Shown one piece after another: positions 1-5,881 of a stretch of DNA of 6,507 nucleotides (position 1 is the first letter of the stretch; each line of letters starts with the position of its first letter). Position numbers and translations under genes: made by a program. Source of the stretch: an uncultured Verrucomicrobiota bacterium (GTDB taxonomy: Bacteria > Verrucomicrobiota > Kiritimatiellia > CAIVKH01). Below the pieces are notes generated by a model, which saw only the letters and a list, made by a program, of their open reading frames with translations, had not been told where the DNA came from and searched no databases. Location: assembly GCA_937894535.1 (NCBI GenBank), contig CALBHI010000166.1, forward strand, positions 1 to 6,507. Direction: 5' to 3'.

Positions 1-373
1 ACCGGCCGACCTCGCCCATGCCCTGCACCGCCTGCGATTGCCCGGTAAACTCGTCCACACCCTGTTCTTCTGTGTGCGCTACCTCGAGGTGTTGCACGTG
101 GAATACCACCGCCTCCGGAACGCCATGACCCTGCGCGCCTTTCGCCCGCGCTGCACCCGCCACGCCCTGCGCAGCCTTGGTTACCTGGTCGGTATGCTGT
201 TCATCCGCAGTTGCGACCGCTCGGACCGCATTCTCGAGGCCATGAAGTGCCGCGGCTTCGACCGCCAGTTGTATTCGCTGTCGGCCTTTACACCCGGACC
301 GCGCGACGTTGTGTTCGCCGTGCTCGTGGTGCTCGCCATCGGTTCGACCGCCTGCCTGGAGTGGATGGTATGA
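1..373 (+). CDS. cbiQ: ECF transporter transmembrane protein, CbiQ/EcfT family (C-terminal part, 5' end outside window)
   Basis: This is the last 123 residues of the membrane scaffold (T component) of an energy-coupling-factor importer, which links the ATPase subunits to a substrate-binding component, classically for cobalt or nickel. The open frame runs in from the window edge at base 2, so the TTG at 38 is not the real start. The family signature is the cytoplasmic coupling region DRSDRILEAMKCRGF, an A-x-x-R-G type motif that contacts the ATPase. The preceding stretch LHRLRLPGKL also fits the family. A final hydrophobic segment, DVVFAVLVVLAIGSTACLEW, is the last membrane helix. The stop overlaps the ATPase start as ATGA (370-373), which indicates translational coupling. 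The metal specificity cannot be read here because the substrate-binding genes (CbiM/NikM type) would lie outside the window. The family call is firm; the symbol is by analogy. Confidence 0.86.
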   Translation, partial: PADLAHALHRLRLPGKLVHTLFFCVRYLEVLHVEYHRLRNAMTLRAFRPRCTRHALRSLGYLVGMLFIRSCDRSDRILEAMKCRGFDRQLYSLSAFTPGPRDVVFAVLVVLAIGSTACLEWMV

Positions 374-1029
374 CCGCGCTGCTTTCCTTCACGAACGTCC
401 GGTTCGCCTACCACGACGCGCCTCCCGTGCTTGCGGACGCCTCGCTCGTCCTGCGCCCCGGTGAAAAGGTCGGCCTGGTCGGCGACATGGGGTCCGGTAA
501 GACGACCTTCCTGCACCTCGCGGTCGGCCTGCTCAAACCACAGGCCGGCGAGGTCGCCGCGTTTGGCGTGGTGCGCCGCACCGAACACGATTTCCGCGAG
601 GTGCGCCGCCGCATCGGCCTTGTTTTCCAGCATTCCGACGACCAGCTCTTTTGCCCCACCGTGCTCGAGGATGTCGCCTTCGGTCCGCTCAACCTCGGCC
701 TGTCGGTCGAGGCCGCCCGGCAGGCCGCCGCCTCCGCCCTGGTGCAGGTTGGACTGCGCGGGTTCGAACAGCGCGTCACCTACCGGTTGTCCGGCGGTGA
801 AAAACGCCTGGTCGCCCTCGCCACCGTGTTGGCCATGCATCCCGAGGTCCTGCTGCTCGACGAACCGCAGAACGGCCTCGACCTCGCCGCCTACCTGCGC
901 GTGCGTGAATTGCTCATCGAACTTCCCCAAAGCATGATCGTCGTCTCCCACGACCGCGACTTCCTCGAAGCCGTCACCACCCGCCGCCTCTACCTGCACA
1001 ACGGCCGCATCCAATCAACCCCGCCATAA
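370..1029 (+). CDS. cbiO: ECF/cobalt-type ABC transporter ATP-binding protein, CbiO family
   Basis: This 219-residue protein is the cytoplasmic ATPase that powers the adjacent CbiQ-type importer. All ABC ATPase motifs are present in order: an aromatic A-loop Tyr14, Walker A GDMGSGKTT (38-46), Q-loop Gln87 in VFQHSDDQLF, signature LSGGEKR (140-146), Walker B VLLLDEP (160-166), D-loop GLD (169-171) and switch His194 in VVSHD. The FQ-x-DDQLF Q-loop with the following TVxEDVAFGP is characteristic of CbiO/EcfA proteins. The ATG start at 370 is supported by GGAG at 358-361, eight bases upstream, and by the ATGA overlap with cbiQ; a longer upstream reading in this frame is a shadow of cbiQ. It is shorter than typical EcfA proteins (about 270-280 residues) and ends soon after the H-loop, so it lacks the usual C-terminal extension. 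Walker A has Asp-Met where Pro-Asn is usual. It closes the operon, four bases before a palindromic element. Confidence 0.93.
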   Translation: MTALLSFTNVRFAYHDAPPVLADASLVLRPGEKVGLVGDMGSGKTTFLHLAVGLLKPQAGEVAAFGVVRRTEHDFREVRRRIGLVFQHSDDQLFCPTVLEDVAFGPLNLGLSVEAARQAAASALVQVGLRGFEQRVTYRLSGGEKRLVALATVLAMHPEVLLLDEPQNGLDLAAYLRVRELLIELPQSMIVVSHDRDFLEAVTTRRLYLHNGRIQSTPP

Positions 1030-1033
1030 CCCG

Positions 1034-1130
1034 AAAGGGGTCAGACCTATAATTTTCTCATCCGGCAATAGCCGTGCCGACAATGGCCATGTTTTAATAG
1101 AGATGAGAATATTATAGGTCTGACCCCTTT
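1034..1130. repeat. Long imperfect palindrome (REP/MITE-like), possible bidirectional terminator
   Basis: The left arm (1034-1062) and right arm (1102-1130) are 29-base inverted copies with a single mismatch (T1054 opposite T1110), separated by a 39-base loop. Each arm contains GGGGTCAGACCTATAAT, which itself holds the odd palindrome GGTC-A-GACC. The loop carries a small hairpin, CGGCA (1063-1067) with TGCCG (1075-1079). The element almost exactly fills the gap between two convergent stop codons, starting 4 bases after cbiO and ending 14 bases before the end of the large minus-strand gene. Transcribed from either side it would fold into a long stem; on the plus strand the stem runs into TTTT at 1128-1131, so a terminator role is plausible. 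From memory, GGGGTCAGACC-type ends occur in scattered repeats near IS200-like/RAYT transposases, but no transposase is present here, and only one copy of the element is seen in the window. Confidence 0.8.
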
Positions 1131-1144
1131 TGGATGTGTCCGCG

Positions 1145-3955
1145 TCATGCAGTGCGCCGGCACCGCCAAACTGCCAGCGGTGCGAGCAGTATCAGCATCA
1201 ACCACAATGCCGGTTCCGGCGTGACGTGGGTCTCCTGAAATTCGTCGAAGGTGAGCGCCTGGTTGGCTTTCAGTGCATCCTTCTCCTTGCGTTCGAGTAT
1301 CTTCCATTGCGCGGAATTTTCCACCACGATGAAGGCGGTGTGGCGGGAGAGCAATCCGTGCTCGCGGCTGAGCGCCAGCAACTCGCCGCGCAACGGTTCA
1401 GCCTGAGCCGGATACAAGGCCATCGCCTGTTCGATGGCGCCCACCTCCGCCCAGCGGGCATAGCGTGAATCGGGCAGCAATTGCAGATCTACCCGGATCG
1501 GAGTCCATTGCTGCTTCGCCGGATCGTAGACCTCGAAGGAACCTTCGCCCGGGATCACCACCCATCCGCCATGACGCGGATCCATCCACCGGACCTCCTC
1601 GCTTCGCCGGATCGCGACGACCGGCCCGGGTTGTGACGGACGGTTCGTGTTCTGGTCGTTGACCGTGATGTCAGGCGCGTGCACCGGCAGGAAGGCCTCG
1701 GGGTCCCATGTCGCCGGCTTGCCGCTGAGGATCACGAAGGATGGCACGGAGGTTAGCCGCTCACCGGAGCGGGCATGCTGGAAGACGGCATGGTTGATCG
1801 CGCGTTGCGGCCAGAAGCCGCCCTCCGGACGGGTCGTCGCCAGGGCGGCCTGCCACGCGTCACGCCACGTGGTGCGATCGAGCAAGGCCTTCGATACCGG
1901 CCGCGTCGCATGATTGACGAGGTCGATGCGCAGGTGGTCCAACTCGGGTGCACGCTCAAGCAGACCGGCAATCTGCCCCTCCACCTCCGGGAGGAAATCC
2001 ACCGCCTCCACCGAGGCATCCACCAGCACGTGTAGGTAGGGGGTGCGCACGGTGAGCGGCCAACCGTGATCGGGTGGTACCAACAACCCGGTGCCGGCCG
2101 CAACCAGTCCGGCTCCTTCGCCATCGGCCAGTTGAATGTCGCGCCCTCCGACGGTGACCACCGGGGCCATGCCGCGCGGAAACAGAAACCGCACCGCGCA
2201 GGTGCGGGTTTGTCCTGTCGCGAAAGGAAACACCCGCATCTCCAGGGTGTTCGGTCCCACGTAATGGACCATACCCGGATCGCGCCGCGTGCGATCACGG
2301 ATCATGTGGAACACCCACAGCGCGGTTTTGCGATCGAAAATACGCCCCTCGACGCGCTCGCCCTCGACATCGAGCCAATAGCCGCTGACCGCCACCCCGT
2401 CGGGCACGCGGATCGCGGTCAGGTACTCGGCATCGCCTTCGCCCCGGTTGGTCATCGTCACCACCACCTCGCTTTCCACCAGCGTGGTGTTGGTGATCGT
2501 ATTCACCGCGAGATCGGCCAGCACCACATCGCGCGGAACCGGACGCACCTGGGACCAGTTCGCCCGGCGGTTGCGCGTACCGGTGAAGTTGAAGAATTCG
2601 AAGGTGCGGCTGCGCGGCGGTTCCAGATTGGGATTCACGCCGAATCGCTTCTGCATCTCCTCGATCTTGTGGTCGGGCAACACCATGCCCCCGAACACTA
2701 CCGTGTCGTAAATCTCCGACAGCAGCGGCGTATAGATGCCCTCCTTCATGGCGCGCAACCGGTCCAGCGCCTGCAAGGCGCTGCGCGTGTCGATGCCCGG
2801 ATCCGCACGTGCATAGTCGGGCGCATACACGGCATTGATGGCCTGCTCGAGGGCGTGCCGATGCCACCAGGCCCGGCCGAGGTAGCCGGCCGGCACGATG
2901 GCCAAGCCGAGCAGCAATAGTGCGAAGGTCCGCCAGAATCCCCGGGCCAGGGCGATGGCCATGCCTTCGGATGCGATCCGCTGGGCCTGCACCACGAACA
3001 GCAACGTCGGGGCGAGAATCAGGAAGCCCGCGCCCATGACGATCATCGCCGGAATCGACAGCGGCAGGAACGGAAGGAACAGGATGAAGAAGTAGATCGC
3101 GAAAGGGAACAGCGCCACCCGCAGGAACCACGCCGGAACAATCCAGGCCGGGGTGAAGGCGGGCAGGCACAGGGCGAGGCCGTTGATCGCGGTGAAGAGG
3201 TACACCCGCGGATCCTGCAGGTCGCTGGGAAACGGGATGGCTGCATTCAGGGCCAGTCCAGCAAATGGAAACACCAGTCCGGCCAGCACCGGCAGGATCG
3301 CCATGCCGCCCAGCCAGCGGTGCAGGTGGAGCAGCATGCGCAGGAAGGCGAGCAGCATCATCGCGGTCATCATGAACATCATGAAGGCGAGCAACCAGGC
3401 GGGGAGATCGACATCCCAGTTGATGGCGAAGATCGCCTGCGCCACCACCGCCCAGAACAGCGGGATGGCGATGACCACGGCCACCGAAAACACCGCATCG
3501 CGCCGGCCCATCGCCGCCACCGGTGTTCCCGCCAACAAGACCAGGGTGTAGAAGATCGACGGCGCGATCAGCGACAGGTGGTTGTAGGTCAGTTCGTCGA
3601 TCGAAAGCATCCACGCCCCAACCGAACGTGGTACGAGATCATCGGCCAGGTACATGAACGTCCACAGGTAGCCGAAGCCGGCGCCAAACAGCAGCAGCGC
3701 CACCGGCATGGTCACGCGGCGTCCGGTTTTCCAGATCCAGCCACCGAGCGCCGAGGACAACAGGGTCAATCCGCCCAGCAACGCGAAGGCGGTGACGTGG
3801 GCACCGCGTCCCTCGGCATCCAGTTCACCCCGCACCAGGTCGAAGGCGTGCAGGTGCAGTCCGAGCAGGGCCACATATGGCAGGGTGCATAGTAACAATA
3901 GCAGCCATGGATGATAAACGAGGTCAGGCAGCAAGCGTTTCGTTTCGGTGTTCAT
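1145..3955 (-). CDS. MSEP-CTERM-type polytopic membrane protein with VIT-like domain and C-terminal exosortase sorting signal
   Basis: This 936-residue protein is the likely substrate of the exosortase encoded just upstream. Residues about 14-360 form a polytopic membrane region of roughly ten helices. Residues about 484-593 resemble a VIT (vault/inter-alpha-trypsin) domain, with the recognisable run VEGRIFDRKTALWVFHMIRD and, further on, LEMRVFPF. Residues about 638-745 look like a degenerate vWA fold: LHVLVDASVEA retains the Asp and first Ser of a MIDAS but has Glu for the second Ser. The segment near 865-906 (LLSRHTAFIVVEN to LTFDEF) matches the tail region of VIT/vWA proteins. The C-terminus is a PEP-CTERM-like signal: TPEP (912-915), hydrophobic 916-930, then RCRR (931-934). 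The ATG at 3955 is chosen over a TTG at 3991 because GGAG (3964-3967) lies eight bases upstream. It overlaps the exosortase gene by 32 bases. MSEP-CTERM proteins are known, as I recall, to be just under 1,000 residues and paired with exosortase K. Confidence 0.85.
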   Translation of the reverse strand: MNTETKRLLPDLVYHPWLLLLLCTLPYVALLGLHLHAFDLVRGELDAEGRGAHVTAFALLGGLTLLSSALGGWIWKTGRRVTMPVALLLFGAGFGYLWTFMYLADDLVPRSVGAWMLSIDELTYNHLSLIAPSIFYTLVLLAGTPVAAMGRRDAVFSVAVVIAIPLFWAVVAQAIFAINWDVDLPAWLLAFMMFMMTAMMLLAFLRMLLHLHRWLGGMAILPVLAGLVFPFAGLALNAAIPFPSDLQDPRVYLFTAINGLALCLPAFTPAWIVPAWFLRVALFPFAIYFFILFLPFLPLSIPAMIVMGAGFLILAPTLLFVVQAQRIASEGMAIALARGFWRTFALLLLGLAIVPAGYLGRAWWHRHALEQAINAVYAPDYARADPGIDTRSALQALDRLRAMKEGIYTPLLSEIYDTVVFGGMVLPDHKIEEMQKRFGVNPNLEPPRSRTFEFFNFTGTRNRRANWSQVRPVPRDVVLADLAVNTITNTTLVESEVVVTMTNRGEGDAEYLTAIRVPDGVAVSGYWLDVEGERVEGRIFDRKTALWVFHMIRDRTRRDPGMVHYVGPNTLEMRVFPFATGQTRTCAVRFLFPRGMAPVVTVGGRDIQLADGEGAGLVAAGTGLLVPPDHGWPLTVRTPYLHVLVDASVEAVDFLPEVEGQIAGLLERAPELDHLRIDLVNHATRPVSKALLDRTTWRDAWQAALATTRPEGGFWPQRAINHAVFQHARSGERLTSVPSFVILSGKPATWDPEAFLPVHAPDITVNDQNTNRPSQPGPVVAIRRSEEVRWMDPRHGGWVVIPGEGSFEVYDPAKQQWTPIRVDLQLLPDSRYARWAEVGAIEQAMALYPAQAEPLRGELLALSREHGLLSRHTAFIVVENSAQWKILERKEKDALKANQALTFDEFQETHVTPEPALWLMLILLAPLAVWRCRRTA

Positions 3956-4457
3956 GGTGTGTTCTCCAAAGAATGGCGTACAAAGCGGCAAGGGCGGTGG
4001 TGAAAACGAGGGCGCCGATGAGTCCGTGGATGCCCGCCTGGAATTTCAACGGCAGATGCGGGGCGATCCAGGCATCGACATACCAAGTGCTGAGAATGCG
4101 GCTGGCGTTCGCGGCGATGGTTCCTGCATAGGCGATCAGTGGCACGGCCAGCCAAAACGGCCAACCGCGGCGCTGCTCCACCGCCAGGCCCGCCAGCACG
4201 GCGGCGGTGAGGCTGAAAAACCGGATGCCGCTGCAGGCGGTGGTCACGTCGATCGGGTAGGCCGTGGGGATGCGGAATCCGTCCGGCATTACCTCCAGCG
4301 GGGCGCCGAGGAACGACGCGGCAAGGCGGGCGGCCGGCGCACAAAAGACCGATATCTGCAGGACAGGCATTGATTCCAGGACGACCACGAGCGCGGGGAG
4401 CAACGCCGCGGTGACCAGCAAGCCGGCAGCCATGCGCGATGAACGAGCTTCCTTCAT
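3924..4457 (-). CDS. xrtK: Minimal exosortase, XrtK (exosortase K) type
   Basis: Exosortases are membrane-embedded transpeptidase-like cysteine proteases that recognise C-terminal PEP-CTERM-like signals and process exported proteins. The catalytic triad is visible in the family's order and spacing: Cys75 in TTACSGIRFF, Arg120 in AANASRILS and His144 in AGIHGLIG. Each sits at the edge of a predicted helix (about 10-30, 78-94, 99-118 and 143-165). At 177 residues it is far shorter than an ordinary 8-helix exosortase of around 280 residues and consists of the catalytic core alone, which fits the short XrtK class. The start at 4457 makes an ATGA overlap with the upstream gene and has no clear Shine-Dalgarno site, so translation is probably coupled. 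Its end overlaps the start of the MSEP-CTERM-type gene by 32 bases, so enzyme and putative substrate should be co-expressed. The frame stays open further upstream to 5444, but that part reads as Arg/Gly/Pro-rich shadow. The exosortase call is firm; the K subclass rests on size and partner. Confidence 0.88.
   Translation of the reverse strand: MKEARSSRMAAGLLVTAALLPALVVVLESMPVLQISVFCAPAARLAASFLGAPLEVMPDGFRIPTAYPIDVTTACSGIRFFSLTAAVLAGLAVEQRRGWPFWLAVPLIAYAGTIAANASRILSTWYVDAWIAPHLPLKFQAGIHGLIGALVFTTALAALYAILWRTHHEHRNETLAA
3964..3967 (-). promoter_or_regulatory. Shine-Dalgarno site of the MSEP-CTERM-type gene
   Basis: GGAG on the minus strand lies eight bases upstream of the ATG at 3955 and within the 3' end region of the exosortase gene. 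It sets the start of the large substrate gene at MNTETKRL rather than at the TTG twelve codons earlier. Confidence 0.7.
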
Positions 4458-5500
4458 GACCGCCGCACCATCGTGGCCAGCCAGGCGCATTCCCAGCCGA
4501 ACGGCAGGTAGCCGAAGTAGCCGAGCACCGGCATCTCGAAGAGGTGGAAGCGCTGCACGTAGGGCACGTGGTACACCCACTTGGCCAGGCTGTGGAGGTT
4601 CCACAGTTCCCAGAAGAAGCCGCACACCAGCGCGGCGGCCGAGAAGCGGAGCAGGCTTCCGACCGTCGGGAAGACCCGATGGATGTGTTCCTTCGGATGC
4701 AACAGGACAAGCAGGCCGAGCGGAGCGAGCCAGAGGAACGGAAAGAGCAGATCGGGGGCGATGGCGAGGAAGGTGAGGCTGGCCACCGACACCACCAGCC
4801 AGGTCGCGCGTGTGCCGGTACCCGGCCTGCCCACCGGCCGGTCGTCCGCCCGGTGCGCCACCCCGAAGGCCCGCAGGCATTCCTCGGTGCTCAGCACGGC
4901 CGGGAGCACCGTCGAGAACGAGAGCGTCGCGAGGATGAAATACGCCAGCGGCGACCAGGTCGAGACACCCTCGTACATCCAGTTCTGCACAAACCGGTTG
5001 AGGTACTCGAAGAACCACCAGAAGAGCGCGCTCAATGGAAACAGCACCAGCAGATAACGGGTGTCGTGGGTCAGCAGGCAGCGTCCGGCGCGCGCGTAGG
5101 TCAGTGCATTCGCCGCCACGATGTATCCGAGCCACAACGGCGTAAAGGTGTGGCCCTGTACGAAGGCGAGGGCCGGGTGCCGGGTCCAGGCGACCCACCA
5201 CCAGGCGGCGATCCACCCGAGCGCCAGCCAACCCCACCATGGGAAACATTGCCGCCGCCCGGCGAGTCGCACCCCGCGTCCGCGCCGGGCGGCGCGGATG
5301 GCCAGACCGATCGACAGCAATTCCACCACCGCGAGCGCGGCAAACACCGGCCAGGAAAACGCCGCGTGGTCGATGTACCGGGTGTGCGGCGGAAACTCCA
5401 GGTACCGCGCCACCGGCAGGCCGGTCAGCAGGATGCCCACCCACGGCAGGCCCAGCAACAGGGCGATCCCCGCGATCCAGCGCAACGAACGGATGGTCAT
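4454..5500 (-). CDS. Unrecognised multi-pass membrane protein with internal duplication, coupled to exosortase
   Basis: I do not recognise this 348-residue protein. It has about nine or ten hydrophobic segments (near 7-27, 50-70, 86-104, 120-138, 148-165, 183-203, 232-248, 250-268, 283-298 and 325-345) and no signal for a soluble enzyme domain. Two parts of it resemble each other. FFEYLNRFVQNWMY (163-176) matches FWELWNLHSLAKWVY (296-310) as F-x-E-x-x-N followed by [NK]-W-x-Y. Each is followed by a Pro-[LV]-x(0,1)-A/G-Y-F stretch and an E-C pair (207-208 and 337-338). The last part, FEMPVLGYFGYLPFGWEC, is rich in aromatic, Pro and Gly residues and looks highly constrained. The ATG at 5500 is preferred to a GTG at 5503 because AGGAGG (5508-5513) lies seven bases upstream of the ATG and only four from the GTG. 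It starts on a TGATG overlap with the preceding truncated gene and ends on ATGA with the exosortase. By position it is a candidate accessory component of the sorting system; its function is unknown. Confidence 0.85.
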   Translation of the reverse strand: MTIRSLRWIAGIALLLGLPWVGILLTGLPVARYLEFPPHTRYIDHAAFSWPVFAALAVVELLSIGLAIRAARRGRGVRLAGRRQCFPWWGWLALGWIAAWWWVAWTRHPALAFVQGHTFTPLWLGYIVAANALTYARAGRCLLTHDTRYLLVLFPLSALFWWFFEYLNRFVQNWMYEGVSTWSPLAYFILATLSFSTVLPAVLSTEECLRAFGVAHRADDRPVGRPGTGTRATWLVVSVASLTFLAIAPDLLFPFLWLAPLGLLVLLHPKEHIHRVFPTVGSLLRFSAAALVCGFFWELWNLHSLAKWVYHVPYVQRFHLFEMPVLGYFGYLPFGWECAWLATMVRRS

Positions 5501-5862
5501 CACAACGCCTCCTCCCGGAAGTATCGCAGGCAGCGGGTCATCACGTCCACCGGAATGGGCAGGGGCGGCAGGTCGAACGACGGGTTGTTGTAAAGCGTAT
5601 CCACCTGACCGTTGTAGGCAATGGTGACGGTGGCGCCATTGAGCAGGGTTTTGTCAAAAAACGAAGAGTCCAGCCCAAGCGGGTCGAAGAAACTGTAACT
5701 GCGGGTAAGTGTCAGCCGGAAGGGTTTGCCTGGTTCCAGATAACATTCCACGATCGGCTGGTTGCTGTATTCAGGCAGGTCAATTACGACTTCCTGCTCC
5801 AGGTCGCAGGCGATAAAAAAAGAAAGGCCAAGAAAAAGGGCGGCGTATTTCAGCGTATTCAT
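5500..5862 (-). CDS. Truncated DUF4249 lipoprotein, fused in frame to an unrelated-looking tail
   Basis: The reading frame encodes 120 residues. The N-terminus is a Bacteroidota lipoprotein signal, with a hydrophobic stretch and lipobox FIAC ending at Cys19, so export and lipid attachment to a membrane are expected. Residues about 22-90 match the start of DUF4249 proteins: VVIDLPEYSNQPIVECYL, then PGKPFRLTLTRSYSFFD, then NGATVTIAYNG. These proteins usually sit beside TonB-dependent receptors, as here, where the receptor stop is 19 bases upstream, and are around 270-400 residues long. Most of this one is missing. The last 25 or so residues (PPLPIPVDVMTRCLRYFREEAL region) are encoded by GC-rich DNA and do not look like the family. 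The stop forms TGATG with the next gene. No Shine-Dalgarno site precedes the ATG at 5862. Either the gene was cut by recombination, leaving the last codons of some other operon gene joined in frame, or the contig is chimeric here. It is probably not functional. Confidence 0.72.
   Translation of the reverse strand: MNTLKYAALFLGLSFFIACDLEQEVVIDLPEYSNQPIVECYLEPGKPFRLTLTRSYSFFDPLGLDSSFFDKTLLNGATVTIAYNGQVDTLYNNPSFDLPPLPIPVDVMTRCLRYFREEAL
5503..5580. other. Probable junction between Bacteroidota-like and GC-rich DNA
   Basis: By counting, 5461-5520 and 5521-5580 are 65% and 68% G+C, while 5581-5640 and 5641-5700 are 55% and 48%, and 5821-5880 is 45%. The change coincides with the point where similarity to DUF4249 stops. 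I see no target-site duplication, integrase site or insertion-sequence end at the border, so the mechanism is open and an assembly join is a real alternative. Confidence 0.55.
5508..5513 (-). promoter_or_regulatory. Shine-Dalgarno site of the exosortase operon's first gene
   Basis: AGGAGG on the minus strand, seven bases from the ATG at 5500, is a near-perfect ribosome binding site. It decides the start of the membrane protein gene and lies inside the last codons of the truncated upstream reading frame. The Bacteroidota-like gene starting at 5862 has no comparable site, as is usual in that phylum, so this supports a different origin for the operon. Confidence 0.75.
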
Positions 5863-5881
5863 AGTCAACGATTTGAGTGGT

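Noticed and set aside
181..1014. A 277-residue minus-strand open frame opposite cbiQ and cbiO
   Set aside because: It is antisense to two well-recognised genes, and its Gly/Val/Glu/Gln-rich translation shows no family features.
1034..1130. CRISPR repeat or tRNA-like structure in the intergenic palindrome
   Set aside because: There is a single inverted pair and no direct repeat with spacers, and no cloverleaf or CCA/anticodon arrangement.
1030..1144. Complete insertion sequence
   Set aside because: The palindrome resembles a mobile element end, but no transposase reading frame is present in the 39-base loop or nearby.
2066..2920. A 284-residue plus-strand open frame inside the MSEP-CTERM-type gene
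   Set aside because: It is antisense and His/Arg/Gln-rich, with no recognisable domain; a typical shadow in GC-rich DNA.
2295..3614. A 439-residue minus-strand open frame inside the large MSEP-CTERM-type gene
   Set aside because: Its translation is Arg/Gly/Pro/His-rich with no domain or hydrophobic pattern, and it is an out-of-frame shadow of a GC-rich gene with clear domains.
4458..5444. Upstream extension of the exosortase frame that would make a 506-residue protein
   Set aside because: The extra part is low-complexity Arg/Gly/Ala/Pro and overlaps the whole membrane protein gene. The Met at 4457 gives a complete exosortase core in an ATGA overlap.
4544..5593. A 349-codon plus-strand open frame opposite the unknown membrane protein
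   Set aside because: The product is a charged Gln/Arg/Glu/Pro-rich string without motifs or a good ribosome site. It is the mirror of a membrane protein with helices, internal repeat and Shine-Dalgarno site.
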